DNA of 64,000 nucleotides from Nitrospira sp. KM1. GTDB taxonomy: Bacteria; Nitrospirota; Nitrospiria; Nitrospirales; Nitrospiraceae. The notes under the pieces were generated by a model that saw only the letters and a program-made list of their open reading frames with translations, searched no databases and was not told the DNA's origin. The stretch is taken from the NCBI RefSeq assembly GCF_011405515.1, contig NZ_AP022671.1, forward strand, positions 1,984,001-2,048,000, read 5' to 3'. The position numbers and the translations under genes are program-made. This document shows positions 7,763-16,711 of the stretch, piece after piece; the stretch's first letter is position 1; each line of letters starts with the position of its first letter.

Positions 7763-9235
7763 ATGGATTCCCTCTCTCAGCAGGCGTTTTTGCATGGTCC
7801 CCCAAGACCACTCATGCTCACCCTCGAAGGACGAACCGAAAGCCCGTTTGAACTCTACGGAAGGATTGCCTCCGAGCATCAACCATCATTCTTGCTGGAA
7901 ACCGGTGCAGGCAGCAAAAATAAGAGCTGCTACTCATTTTTAGGAAGCCACCCCACTGCCATCACTTCAAGACTGGAAGATTTGAGATTGGCGACGGCAA
8001 ATCCTCATCCGCAATCCTCCACCTGGGGAAAACCGTCTGGGATTGAACCTATTCCCAACCTTCCTCCGTTTTTTGGAGGAGCGGTCGGTTACATCAGCTA
8101 CGACTTTGTCCGATGTCTGGAAGCCGTTCCCTCGATGGCTGCCGACGATCTTCAGATCCCCACCGTCCAATTTGGTTTATTCGAACTCGTCACAGCCGTC
8201 GACCACCTACACAATCGCATCCAGGTGATTTTTTGTCCGTCACTGGAGCGGTTCCATGGAGAGTCACGAGATCGATTGTATAGAGAAGGGGTCGAGAGAG
8301 TTCGAGCATGCGCCGCGACATTGACCGGACCAACCCGCGGAAGCATGGTTGCCTCAATGGAATCAATTCCCTTCGTCGCTGAACAGAAAAAAGAGGAATA
8401 TCTTGACCGCGTACGACGTTGCCAGCGCTATATCGCGCAGGGAGATATTTACCAGGCCAACCTCTCACATCGGTTCTCATTTGAAATCCCTGCGGCTTAT
8501 CAAACCGGCGCACAGCGGTTCCAATATGAGCAATCGCTCTTTCATCATCTGCGCACGATCAATCCCTCACCATTTTCGAGCCTCCTGCGCTTTGACAAGG
8601 TTTCTCTGATCTGTTGCTCCCCTGAGCGGCTGGTTCGGCTGCAGGGAGGTCGTGCCGAGACCAGACCGATCGCGGGAACACGTCCTCGTGGAGAAAATAT
8701 TTCGGAGGATCGAGCTCTCGTCGAAGAACTGCTCACGAATGACAAAGAACGCGCCGAACACCTGATGCTGGTCGATCTCGAACGCAATGATCTCGGTCGT
8801 GTCTGCGAATTCGGCTCGGTGGTGGTGGATGAGTTTATGGCCGTCGAACAGTACTCTCACGTCAATCACATCGTTTCGAATGTCAGCGGCACCATCCGTC
8901 AGGATGTCACGCCGTTTGACGTGATCAACGCTACGTTTCCAGGAGGAACCATCACTGGCGTTCCAAAAGTGCGTTGTATGGAGATCATCGAGGAACTGGA
9001 ACCAGTTCGGCGAGGACCCTATACGGGGTCGTTGGGGTACATTGGATGGAATGGCGATCTCGACTTGAATATCATCATACGAACCTTGGTGTTGACCGGC
9101 CACAAAGGCTATCTGCAGGTGGGCGCCGGGGTAGTGGCCGATTCCATTCCCGACCGGGAATACGAGGAAACTCTTCACAAAGCACAATCGTTTTTCACTT
9201 CGCTGGGGCGGGATGCACCATGTGGATCTACTTAA
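7763..9235 (+). CDS. pabB: Chorismate-utilizing synthase, component I (PabB/TrpE family)
   Basis: A 490-residue protein with an N-terminal Anth_synt_I_N-like domain and a C-terminal chorismate-binding domain. Motifs include GDIYQANLSHRF, PIAGTRPRG, the acidic LVDLERNDLGRV block and TFPGGTITGVPK. The next gene, overlapping by 16 bases, encodes a class IV aminotransferase/ADC-lyase. That points to 4-aminobenzoate (folate) synthesis. However, residue X of PIXGT is Ala, as in TrpE, not the Lys of E. coli PabB, so anthranilate synthase or dual use remains open. ATG 7763 is preferred over ATG 7706 by alignment length. Confidence 0.8.
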   Translation: MDSLSQQAFLHGPPRPLMLTLEGRTESPFELYGRIASEHQPSFLLETGAGSKNKSCYSFLGSHPTAITSRLEDLRLATANPHPQSSTWGKPSGIEPIPNLPPFFGGAVGYISYDFVRCLEAVPSMAADDLQIPTVQFGLFELVTAVDHLHNRIQVIFCPSLERFHGESRDRLYREGVERVRACAATLTGPTRGSMVASMESIPFVAEQKKEEYLDRVRRCQRYIAQGDIYQANLSHRFSFEIPAAYQTGAQRFQYEQSLFHHLRTINPSPFSSLLRFDKVSLICCSPERLVRLQGGRAETRPIAGTRPRGENISEDRALVEELLTNDKERAEHLMLVDLERNDLGRVCEFGSVVVDEFMAVEQYSHVNHIVSNVSGTIRQDVTPFDVINATFPGGTITGVPKVRCMEIIEELEPVRRGPYTGSLGYIGWNGDLDLNIIIRTLVLTGHKGYLQVGAGVVADSIPDREYEETLHKAQSFFTSLGRDAPCGST

Positions 9236-10089
9236 ACGATCGATTCCTTCAGGAGCGCGACGCTCGCATTTCGGTCTTTGATCACGGCTTTCTATACGGC
9301 GACGGCGTCTATGAAACCCTGCGTTCATATGGCGATGCCATCTTCATGCGCGAGCATCACCTTGCCCGTCTTCGACGATCCGCGGATTCCATCGGCATCG
9401 CCGTTCCTGTATTGGATTGGCCCAATCTGCTGCATGAAGCGATGACCCTCAATGACGTGGGGAACGAACGGCACGACGCCTATATCCGCATTACCCTGTC
9501 CAGAGGGCCCGGAGACATTGGACTAGATCCGGCTCTCTGCCCCACCCCTACTCTCGTCATCATGAGCAAAGCCCTTGTCCGACCCTCCTTGAAGGCTTAC
9601 GCAGACGGCATGAGTATCATCGTGGCTGCCACGAGACGCAACCTTTCGACTGCCTTGGATCCGCGAATCAAGGCCACGAATTTTCTGAATAATATCATGG
9701 CAAAACGTGAGGCAATCCTGGCCGGTGCATCCGATGCGGTGATGCTCAATGGGAATGCTCACCTGACGGAATGTACGGTCAGCAACATTTTCTTTGTCAA
9801 AGATGGCAAACTCTGCACGCCATCTCTGACCTGCGGCATTCTGGATGGGATTACACGAGAAATTGTCTTATCACTTGGTACGGAGGCCGGTATTCCAATT
9901 GAGGAAGGAATTTTCGACGCACAAATGCTGAGCCAAGCCGATGAATGTTTCTTGACGAATACTTCGATGGAAATCATGCCCGTCACGCAGGTAGACGGTA
10001 GACTTGTCGGCAGCGGACACCCGGGACCCCTTACTATCAAACTACAGCACCTTTTTGCCGCCAACCGTGGCCGGTTCACGGCTAAATAG
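9220..10089 (+). CDS. pabC: Class IV aminotransferase / 4-amino-4-deoxychorismate lyase
   Basis: A fold-type IV PLP enzyme of 289 residues. The N-terminal FDHGFLYGDGVYETLR motif is characteristic, with IKATNFLNNIMAK supplying the Schiff-base lysine. The C-terminal LTECTVSNIFFV and CGILDGITRE blocks complete the family signature. In a pabB-linked position it would release pyruvate from aminodeoxychorismate to give 4-aminobenzoate. Sequence alone does not exclude branched-chain or D-amino-acid aminotransferase activity. ATG 9220 lies inside the 3' end of pabB, so the two are translationally coupled. Confidence 0.8.
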   Translation: MWIYLNDRFLQERDARISVFDHGFLYGDGVYETLRSYGDAIFMREHHLARLRRSADSIGIAVPVLDWPNLLHEAMTLNDVGNERHDAYIRITLSRGPGDIGLDPALCPTPTLVIMSKALVRPSLKAYADGMSIIVAATRRNLSTALDPRIKATNFLNNIMAKREAILAGASDAVMLNGNAHLTECTVSNIFFVKDGKLCTPSLTCGILDGITREIVLSLGTEAGIPIEEGIFDAQMLSQADECFLTNTSMEIMPVTQVDGRLVGSGHPGPLTIKLQHLFAANRGRFTAK

Positions 10090-10161
10090 TTAGATCCATT
10101 GGTCAAATCGTCCTTGCTCTTCGCGAGCTTAGGTCTATTCCCGCATGCGCGATGCATTTTC

Positions 10162-10189
10162 TTGACAGGAGGCTAGCTACTGCTATCGT
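10162..10189 (+). promoter_or_regulatory. Possible promoter before the lytic transglycosylase
   Basis: TTGACA (10162-10167), a 16-base spacer and TATCGT (10184-10189) lie just before the transglycosylase ATG at 10197. If used, the transcript would be nearly leaderless, or translation would begin at ATG 10203. An AGGAGG at 10167-10172 is too far upstream (about 25 bases) to serve ATG 10197 directly. Confidence 0.25.
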
Positions 10190-10196
10190 TGAAAGC

Positions 10197-10904
10197 ATGA
10201 CTATGTCTATTTCGGCATACGTATGCCTGCTGGCACGGAAAGGCAGGCGGACCTCTATCGGACTTCTGGTGGCGAGTTTTCTTATTTGGGGCTGTGCGGA
10301 TCAGATCTCGGCCGAGATCTACCAATACGTTGGACCGAACGGAACGATTTCACTCACAAATGTGCCCAGCGATGCCCGCTATCGTCGGTTTGAAATGGAC
10401 GCGGCTCAATTCCCCTCTGTGATTTCCGAACGGGAGCTTGAGCCTCTCATCCGCCGTCATTCAACACAACAACAACTGCATCCGGCCCTCATCCGGGCGG
10501 TGATCAAAGCAGAATCCAACTTTGACCCGCGAGCGGTGTCCCGGGCAGGAGCGATCGGCCTCATGCAACTGATGCCTCAGACGGCAATACGAATGGACGT
10601 GCGCGACCTCTACGATCCAGAGGATAACGTGGCCGGCGGGACGCGGTATCTACGTCAACTCCTGGACCGCTTTCACGGCAACCTACCCCTTGCACTGGCG
10701 GCCTATAACGCCGGCGAAAGCGTTGTCGAGCGGTACCAGGCTCTGCCACCCATTGCCGAAACTCGCCAGTATGTGAAGAAAGTGCTCCGATACTACCGCA
10801 CGTTTCTGGTTCGTGACGGAGTGATTACCGAACGACCCATCAGCCGGTACGCCCCCGCAAGGTCAGTAGCAGCCCCTGAGACTTCCGAGATCGTTTCTCG
10901 CTGA
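10197..10904 (+). CDS. Lytic transglycosylase with N-terminal DUF4124-like segment
   Basis: A secreted 235-residue protein with a signal or lipoprotein-like N-terminus (IGLLVASFLIWGC). A DUF4124-like segment (IYQYVGPNGTISLTNVP) precedes a goose-lysozyme-fold SLT domain. The catalytic glutamate is Glu106 in KAESNFDP. The other family blocks, GAIGLMQLMPQTA, NVAGGTRYL and ALAAYNAGE, are all present. It cleaves peptidoglycan glycan strands to 1,6-anhydromuropeptides. It converges with nadB and the two coding regions overlap by about 65 bases at their 3' ends. Confidence 0.88.
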   Translation: MTMSISAYVCLLARKGRRTSIGLLVASFLIWGCADQISAEIYQYVGPNGTISLTNVPSDARYRRFEMDAAQFPSVISERELEPLIRRHSTQQQLHPALIRAVIKAESNFDPRAVSRAGAIGLMQLMPQTAIRMDVRDLYDPEDNVAGGTRYLRQLLDRFHGNLPLALAAYNAGESVVERYQALPPIAETRQYVKKVLRYYRTFLVRDGVITERPISRYAPARSVAAPETSEIVSR

Positions 10905-12486
10905 ACGCGCTGTCGATCGACAGGCGGCTGTGTTCCTGCCAGCCTGCGCGCTTCTCTTGTGGAAAGTCCGATCGGTAATGTGCTCCTACGCTGTTTTCCC
11001 TCCAGAGTGCCGCTTCCGCGATGCACTGTCCGACCTGGATCATGTTTTTGACTTCCAGCGCGGCGCGACTCGAGAACGGTTGCGCCGTGATCTGAGCCCA
11101 TCGTGATAGTTGGGCGCAGGCGCGAATGAGTGATTCTCCCGAGCGAATGACACCGACCTGGCCCCACATGGTCCGTCGGAGCGAGCTGCGAATTTTTTCA
11201 ACATCCTCCACAGAGCCGAGGTGTTCGGACCTGAGAGCCGCTTCATGAGCGGCCAGCGACGGCACGGCGTGACGCGCCGCATAGTCCATAGCAGCTCCCG
11301 CAGCGCGTGCTCCGAACACTAAACCCTCAAGCAGCGAATTGCTCGCCAATCGGTTGGCGCCATGCACCCCGCTGCAGGCCACTTCTCCGGCAGCGAAGAG
11401 TCCGGGTACCGTCGTCGCTCCGTGCAAGTCGGTCCAAGCACCGCCCATCACATAGTGGGCGCTTGGGGATACCGGAATCCACTCTTCCGTAATGTCGATG
11501 TCATATCGAAGACACGTTGCATAAATAGTCGGAAACCGGCGTTTGATGAAGTGCGACCCGAGGTGCGTCACATCGAGATACACATGCCGCGCCTTGGTTG
11601 CCGCCATTTCGGCCCAAATCGCCCGCGAGACAATGTCCCTGGGTGCCAACGCTCCCATCGGATGGTATCGATCCATGAACAGTTCGCCCTTCGTATTGCG
11701 GAGACGGGCTCCTTCGCCCCTCATCGCTTCCGACAAAAGAAACGGGGGTGAGGACGGCAAGTAGAGCGCGGTCGGATGGAACTGAATAAATTCCATGTCC
11801 TGCAGGACCGCTCCCGCTCGAAGCGCCATCGCCATTCCGTCTCCAGTCGCATTGGCAGGATTCGTCGTCCGGGCGTAGAGTTGTCCGGCACCTCCCGTCG
11901 AAAGTACGACGGCTTTGGCGGGAAGGATGAACCGCTTGCCTGAATGCTCATCCAGAACGAGCGCGCCACCGCATCTTCCCGATTCAACAACCAGATCGAT
12001 TGTGAAATGATAATCAAGCCGCTGAATGCGCTTGTTTCGAATGGCTTCCGCGATCAGGACACGCACCATCTCGTTTCCAGTCGCGTCGCCACGAGCCCGA
12101 AGAATCCGACTGCGACTATGCGCAGCCTCCCGCGCAAACGCGAATTTTCCTCCGGACTTGTCGAACTGCGCACCCCAGCGTATGAGTTCTTGTATTCGAG
12201 CCGGCCCTTCTTCCACGAGCACCCGCACGGCATCTTTTCGACACAAACCATGCCCGGCCTTGAGCGTGTCCGTGAGGTGAATCGTGACGTCATCCTCCTC
12301 GCTCATGGCAACCGCTACTCCTCCTTGCGCGTGGGTGGAGCTGCTCTGAAGGGGATGCCCTTTGGTGAGCACCAGAACACGACCGGCACGACTCAGTTCT
12401 AGGGCCGCTCGAAGACCGGCCACGCCGCTCCCGACAACGAGGAAATCCGCTTCGCGGGAAAGATTGGAAGACTTCCGGTGACGCAT
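10840..12486 (-). CDS. nadB: L-aspartate oxidase
   Basis: This FAD enzyme oxidises L-aspartate to iminoaspartate, the first step of de novo NAD synthesis. Length is 548 residues. The N-terminal dinucleotide fold VVGSGVAGLRAALELS binds FAD. STHAQGGVAVA, the FIQFHPTALY block and the GEVACSGVHGANRLASNSLLEGLVFG block follow succinate dehydrogenase/NadB family order. Its start lies 3 bases after the stop of an upstream lipoprotein gene, suggesting one transcript. nadA and nadC are not in this window. Confidence 0.94.
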   Translation of the reverse strand: MRHRKSSNLSREADFLVVGSGVAGLRAALELSRAGRVLVLTKGHPLQSSSTHAQGGVAVAMSEEDDVTIHLTDTLKAGHGLCRKDAVRVLVEEGPARIQELIRWGAQFDKSGGKFAFAREAAHSRSRILRARGDATGNEMVRVLIAEAIRNKRIQRLDYHFTIDLVVESGRCGGALVLDEHSGKRFILPAKAVVLSTGGAGQLYARTTNPANATGDGMAMALRAGAVLQDMEFIQFHPTALYLPSSPPFLLSEAMRGEGARLRNTKGELFMDRYHPMGALAPRDIVSRAIWAEMAATKARHVYLDVTHLGSHFIKRRFPTIYATCLRYDIDITEEWIPVSPSAHYVMGGAWTDLHGATTVPGLFAAGEVACSGVHGANRLASNSLLEGLVFGARAAGAAMDYAARHAVPSLAAHEAALRSEHLGSVEDVEKIRSSLRRTMWGQVGVIRSGESLIRACAQLSRWAQITAQPFSSRAALEVKNMIQVGQCIAEAALWRENSVGAHYRSDFPQEKRAGWQEHSRLSIDSAFSEKRSRKSQGLLLTLRGRTG

Positions 12487-12489
12487 CGG

Positions 12490-12993
12490 TTATTTCTTGG
12501 TCGATGGTGTGCCGACGCCCGATTGCCGTGCGGCAATGCCGAAAGGGGCGTCACCTTGTAATCCCCGAAGCAAGACGGCTTTCGTGCCAACCCACTGCAG
12601 GCGTGAGTGCCCACGTTGACGAAGGCCAGGGTCTTCGAGGTCTTTTTTCCAAACCCCTTGCCAGTGGACGTACACGTCGATGTCGTCATTTTCAATCATG
12701 ATGCGTTCGACTCTGAATTCAAGCAGGATTTTTTGAAACGCCTCGAAATCACCTTCCGCATCTCCCTGCAGTCGTTCAAGCTGCTCCGTCGGCACCATGA
12801 GGGACGTCATGCCTGAGAGGTCCTTCTTCACGTAGGCCTCACGCAGCGACTCGACAGCCTTGTCAATACGAACATAGCGTTCATGATCCTCTGGATATTG
12901 CAGAACCTTCGATCCACATCCGGCGCCGGGGATCAGCATGGCGATGAGCATCGCGACACAAGCGGCGGATCGATGGATTGGATAGACGTCCAT
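12490..12993 (-). CDS. Putative lipoprotein of unknown function
   Basis: From ATG 12993 the 167-residue product begins with a hydrophobic segment ending in a lipobox-like PGAGC, so it is probably lipid-anchored. The rest is a small alpha+beta domain with charged helices (IDKAVESLREAYVKKDL) and a strand region (IDVYVHWQGVWKKDL). The layout is like the NTF2-type fold of many small exported proteins, but I do not recognise a named family. It sits directly upstream of nadB. Confidence 0.65.
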   Translation of the reverse strand: MDVYPIHRSAACVAMLIAMLIPGAGCGSKVLQYPEDHERYVRIDKAVESLREAYVKKDLSGMTSLMVPTEQLERLQGDAEGDFEAFQKILLEFRVERIMIENDDIDVYVHWQGVWKKDLEDPGLRQRGHSRLQWVGTKAVLLRGLQGDAPFGIAARQSGVGTPSTKK

Positions 12994-13083
12994 TCGTGCA
13001 GTATAGAAACCGGTCGCAAAGCGGTCAAGGCGCGGCATCGCTCTTTGACTCGACGATCACCATGGGATGTCTCGTCGCGTTGC

Positions 13084-13112
13084 TTGCATTTTTACATGAA
13101 AGCACTTAGACT
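13084..13112 (+). promoter_or_regulatory. Possible sigma-70 promoter before the bS22-like gene
   Basis: TTGCAT (13084-13089), 17 bases, then TAGACT (13107-13112), about 20 bases before ATG 13135. Only moderate matches to consensus. Confidence 0.3.
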
Positions 13113-13134
13113 CGCGTTCCATTGGAGAACTCGC

Positions 13135-13230
13135 ATGGCCAGTGTACTGAAAAAGCGCCGAAAGAAAATGCGCAAGCATAAATATAAAAAGCTGCGCCGG
13201 CGTCAAAAGTTCCTTCGTCGAAAAAGTTAA
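13135..13230 (+). CDS. bS22-like small ribosomal protein (AURKAIP1/COX24 family)
   Basis: A 31-residue, extremely basic peptide starting MASVLKKRRKKMRKHKY, with a second half rich in Arg and Lys (KKLRRRQKFLRRKS). It closely resembles the AURKAIP1/COX24-type micro-protein known as bS22, found on mycobacterial ribosomes, which begins with SV(I/V)KKRRKRM. The Shine-Dalgarno GGAG sits about 8 bases before ATG 13135. Such genes are often missed because of their size. The function is inferred from similarity: binding 16S rRNA in the small subunit. Confidence 0.8.
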   Translation: MASVLKKRRKKMRKHKYKKLRRRQKFLRRKS

Positions 13231-13260
13231 ACTCGCCCAGCGCTGTGGGAGGAGGCTCTT

Positions 13261-13479
13261 GTGCCTGAAGGCAAGAAGGTTCGCATCCGCGTCCGCACGG
13301 TCAACTGCGTCTACGTGGGCGATTTCTTGATTCCACCCATGCGCAACCGCGTCTCAGATGCGATCAACGAAGAACAGCGGCTGTTCATCAGCCTGACGGA
13401 CGTCGTGATCAATGACAAGGACCGCTCGGACTTCGTCGCCATCAACAAGAATCTGATCGAATCGATCGCCCAATTGTAG
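13261..13479 (+). CDS. Small conserved-looking protein of unknown function (72 aa)
   Basis: GTG 13261 is preceded by a strong GGGAGGAGG Shine-Dalgarno with about 6 bases of spacing, so translation is likely. The 72-residue product alternates basic and hydrophobic residues (VRIRVRTVNCVYVGDFLIP). A C-terminal part resembles a short strand-helix element (LFISLTDVVINDKD). It has no signal peptide. It follows the bS22-like gene by 30 bases and may be co-transcribed. I do not recognise the family with certainty. Confidence 0.65.
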   Translation: MPEGKKVRIRVRTVNCVYVGDFLIPPMRNRVSDAINEEQRLFISLTDVVINDKDRSDFVAINKNLIESIAQL

Positions 13480-13553
13480 AAAATCGCCCGCCCGCCCGCT
13501 GAGTTTTTCACGCGTGATCGTTCTCTTCGCCTCTCAACGCCAATGTCTCCGAG

Positions 13554-15284
13554 ATGCAAAATTTTAGACGATTCATCCCGTTCCTGAAGCCGTACCTCGG
13601 TCGGATGGTTTTGGCCGGACTATTGGTGATGATCGTCGCCGCCATCAATCTTCTACTGTTGAGGCTGGCGGGGCACGTGTGGGATGTCATCACGGTCCAC
13701 CATGACGTCGAGGGCATGACGCGTCTGATCGGGTGGTTTCTCGCCTTGGTCGTCGTGCAAGGCGTGTGCTCCATGGGACACAGCTACCTGACCGCCTGGG
13801 TGTCCCAACGCATCGTCGCTGACTTTCGTATTCACCTGTTTTCTCATCTTCAACGACTCTCCGTCAGCTTTTTCACCAAAAGGCGTACCGGTGAATTGCT
13901 GTCTCGTCTCATGAACGACGTGACCGTGATCCAGTCGATCACGACGGATACTCCTATCGACACGGCGAAACAACTCGTGACCTTGATCGGCGGGATCGGA
14001 TTTCTTTTGGTCATGAATTGGCGGCTCTGTCTGTTGATTCTGATTCTGCTTCCGCTGCTGGTGCTGGTCGCACGGTTGTTCGGCCGCCGTCTTAAATCCC
14101 TTTCAACGTCAATACAGGACCAAACCGCAGCGCTCAGTACCGTCATCGAAGAAGTGATTTCCGGTATCCGCATCGTCAAGTCGTTCGTACAGACCGACCG
14201 TGAACAAGGGCGGTTCTCCGATCACATAGAGAAGGCGCTTCAACTGACCATGACGCGGGCAGGTATCATGGCCCTGTTCATTCCCGTCATCAGTCTCTTG
14301 ACGTTTTCAGCGGCTGCAGCGGTTCTCTGGTACGGAGGGGCACAAGTGATTGATGGCACCGTGTCGGCCGGCGATCTCTTTGCGTTCGTACTCTTTGCCG
14401 GTATTCTAATCGGCCCATTCAGTTCGGCCGCGAGAGTCTTTGCGCAATTACGAGAGGCACAAGGAGCCACCCAACGAGTCTTTGAAATTCTCGATGCACG
14501 ATCCGAAGTCTCAGACAGGCCAGGAGCGACCTCCGTAACGACAATCACGGGACGGTTGCAGCTCGAACAGGTCGGCTTTCATTACGACCTGCGCCAACCG
14601 GTGCTCATGGATATTTCCTTTGAGGCGCAACCTGGAGAATGCATCGCGATAGTGGGGCCAACCGGTTCAGGGAAAAGCACGCTCATGAATCTTCTTCATC
14701 GGTTTTATGATCCGACGCAAGGGGTGATTCGCGTCGACGGACGGGATCTTCGAGATATCTCTCTCGAGAGCTGGTATCGGCAGGTCGCACTCGTGCCGCA
14801 GGAAACTGTGTTGTTCGGAGGAACGATTTTGGACAACATTCGATACGGCAACCAAGAGGCAAGCGAGAAGGCGGTTGAAGAAGCCAGCCGTGCAGCACAC
14901 GCCCACGACTTCATCACCGCCTTTCCCGACGCGTACCAAACCGTTGTCGGCGAGAAAGGCATCAATCTCTCAGGCGGCCAACGTCAACGCATTGCCATCG
15001 CACGAGCCATCTTGAAAAACTCCAGAGTCCTCCTGCTCGACGAAGCCACGTCTGCGCTGGACAGTGAATCGGAGCGCCTCGTCCAGGAGGCCTTTGAACG
15101 ATTGATGACTGGGAAAACCACTTTCGTCGTCGCTCACCGACTCACGACTATTCAGCGAGCCGACCGTATTCTCGTCCTGAATCAAGGCCGCATCGTGGAA
15201 ACCGGCACTCACGGCGATTTGCTGGGCCGAAAGGGGCTGTATCACTACCTGTATACCCTGAGACTCAATGAATTACCGGCATGA
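13554..15284 (+). CDS. MsbA-type ABC exporter (fused permease and ATPase)
   Basis: A 576-residue half-transporter that should work as a homodimer in the inner membrane. The N-terminal ~310 residues contain six membrane helices of the ABC type-I exporter fold (FKPYLGRMVLAGLLVM and onward). The ATPase follows with Walker A GPTGSGKST (about residue 368), signature LSGGQRQR, Walker B RVLLLDEATSALD and the His switch in FVVAHRLTT. Lipid A/phospholipid flipping as in MsbA is one option; drug or peptide export is possible. ATG 13554 gives the standard length. Confidence 0.88.
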   Translation: MQNFRRFIPFLKPYLGRMVLAGLLVMIVAAINLLLLRLAGHVWDVITVHHDVEGMTRLIGWFLALVVVQGVCSMGHSYLTAWVSQRIVADFRIHLFSHLQRLSVSFFTKRRTGELLSRLMNDVTVIQSITTDTPIDTAKQLVTLIGGIGFLLVMNWRLCLLILILLPLLVLVARLFGRRLKSLSTSIQDQTAALSTVIEEVISGIRIVKSFVQTDREQGRFSDHIEKALQLTMTRAGIMALFIPVISLLTFSAAAAVLWYGGAQVIDGTVSAGDLFAFVLFAGILIGPFSSAARVFAQLREAQGATQRVFEILDARSEVSDRPGATSVTTITGRLQLEQVGFHYDLRQPVLMDISFEAQPGECIAIVGPTGSGKSTLMNLLHRFYDPTQGVIRVDGRDLRDISLESWYRQVALVPQETVLFGGTILDNIRYGNQEASEKAVEEASRAAHAHDFITAFPDAYQTVVGEKGINLSGGQRQRIAIARAILKNSRVLLLDEATSALDSESERLVQEAFERLMTGKTTFVVAHRLTTIQRADRILVLNQGRIVETGTHGDLLGRKGLYHYLYTLRLNELPA

Positions 15285-15421
15285 CCCGGCCCGAGCTGGT
15301 CGATATCCAGGGGGCTGGCTGCCGATGGTCCGCACCTTCCCAGTCGTTCTATCGGTCTCGCGGAGTAAAACCTGAGTAGAGGCCCTTTCAATGATTCCGC
15401 ACCCTCGCCATCGGCGCTGTC

Positions 15422-15448
15422 TCAAGCCACCGGTCGATAGTCCGAAAG
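15422..15448 (+). promoter_or_regulatory. Weak sigma-28-like site before the HDOD regulator
   Basis: TCAAGCCA, 11 bases, then TCCGAAAG. It shares the TCAAG and CCGA cores of the other sigma-28-like sites here, but the -10 has two or three mismatches. It lies 50 bases before ATG 15498. Confidence 0.25.
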
Positions 15449-15497
15449 AGAGTAGAGACAGCTCCCTATTGACGCTCCGGCAAAGATTGGACCCGAC

Positions 15498-16688
15498 ATG
15501 AAACATCTCCTCGTGGTCGATGACGATCCAGCACTTCCGGTTCAGTTTCGTTCTATGCTTGGCGAAGGTTTGGGCGAGTGGATTGTTCATGGCGCCACCA
15601 CTGCCGACACCGCGATCAAAACTATGTGTGCCGCATCGATCGACATTGTCTTTGTGGGCACGCATTTGGGAGGGATCGGAGGCATAGAACTGCTTACAGA
15701 CATCAAACATCGATTCCCCCTGACAATCAGAATCGCCATGTCGGGAGCTGCGCATCAAACAATGGTGATGCGCTTCCTTGAAGTGGCTCACCAGTTCATT
15801 CCAAAGCCAGTCATCCCGGAGGCTTTTAGATCCGCGCTGGCTCGAGCCACCTGCCTGCCGCAGATGTCGACGGAGTCGATTCGCGGTCTGGTCGCCGACC
15901 TCCGTAGCGTTCCGTGTCTGCCTGACATTTACCAAGAGTTGGTGGCAGAACTGCAATCCCCACGAGCTTCAATCGAGGCGGCTGCTCGCATCCTATCGCG
16001 CGATATGGCCATGGTGTCCAAGATCATGCAAGTGGTGAATTCCGCCTACTTTAGCCTGCGCCGAACGATCTCGAGCCCAGCTCATGCCATGGCCCTTCTG
16101 GGGATTGATACAGTCAAGTCTCTCGTGCTCGGCCTCCAGATCTTTTCTCAGTTTCCGCAGACGGCGTCGCTCCCACTCTCGGTTGACACACTCTGGAGGC
16201 ACGCCATGTCTTGCGCGGTATCCGCACGTGCGATTGCTCAGGCAGCGGGCCTGGGCACCCTTGCCGTTGAAGCAGCGTTTGTCGCGGGCTTGGTTCACGA
16301 CCTAGGACTCCTCATTCTCGCGACTAATTACCCAGATCGTTATGCTGCAGTCTTGCGTGGATGCGGTCAGAATATGCACGCCCGTGTCGCCGCCGAAACG
16401 GAGGTCTTCGGAGCTTCTCACTGCGAGATCGCGGGGTATTTACTCGGAATTTGGGGCTTGCAGGACTCGATCGTGGAGGCTGCGAGCTATCATCACAAGC
16501 CGTCCTGCCGGCCGCATCGTGCGATGTCTGTGCTCACCGCCGTGCACGTCGCCGACGCCTTGGACGATGAAGGGCTCACATTAGGCGAACCGTGCAATCC
16601 CGAATCAATTGATATGGCGTATCTATCCGCATGCGGGGTCGTGCAGCATCTCTCGCGGTGGCGTGAAACATGCCGCCAAGCGGCATAA
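15498..16688 (+). CDS. Degenerate receiver + HDOD domain protein
   Basis: The 396-residue protein has an N-terminal receiver-like fold (LLVVDDDPALP, ending FIPKPVIPE) followed by an HDOD domain (about residues 130-330: VNSAYFSLRR, HAMALLGIDTVKSLVL, FVAGLVHDLGLL). At the place of the phosphoacceptor Asp the sequence reads IDIVFVGTHLGG, with Gly54, so classical phosphorylation is unlikely. The acidic pair and the conserved Lys remain. HDOD proteins are linked to signal output and c-di-GMP or motility control without catalysis. It converges on the HPt gene. Confidence 0.85.
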   Translation: MKHLLVVDDDPALPVQFRSMLGEGLGEWIVHGATTADTAIKTMCAASIDIVFVGTHLGGIGGIELLTDIKHRFPLTIRIAMSGAAHQTMVMRFLEVAHQFIPKPVIPEAFRSALARATCLPQMSTESIRGLVADLRSVPCLPDIYQELVAELQSPRASIEAAARILSRDMAMVSKIMQVVNSAYFSLRRTISSPAHAMALLGIDTVKSLVLGLQIFSQFPQTASLPLSVDTLWRHAMSCAVSARAIAQAAGLGTLAVEAAFVAGLVHDLGLLILATNYPDRYAAVLRGCGQNMHARVAAETEVFGASHCEIAGYLLGIWGLQDSIVEAASYHHKPSCRPHRAMSVLTAVHVADALDDEGLTLGEPCNPESIDMAYLSACGVVQHLSRWRETCRQAA

Positions 16689-16711
16689 ACAAGCAGGATC
16701 TCGTGGCCGGC

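Noticed and set aside
15273-15956. 227-residue minus-strand frame over the HDOD gene start
   Set aside because: It is antisense to the real receiver/HDOD gene, with no domain and atypical composition.
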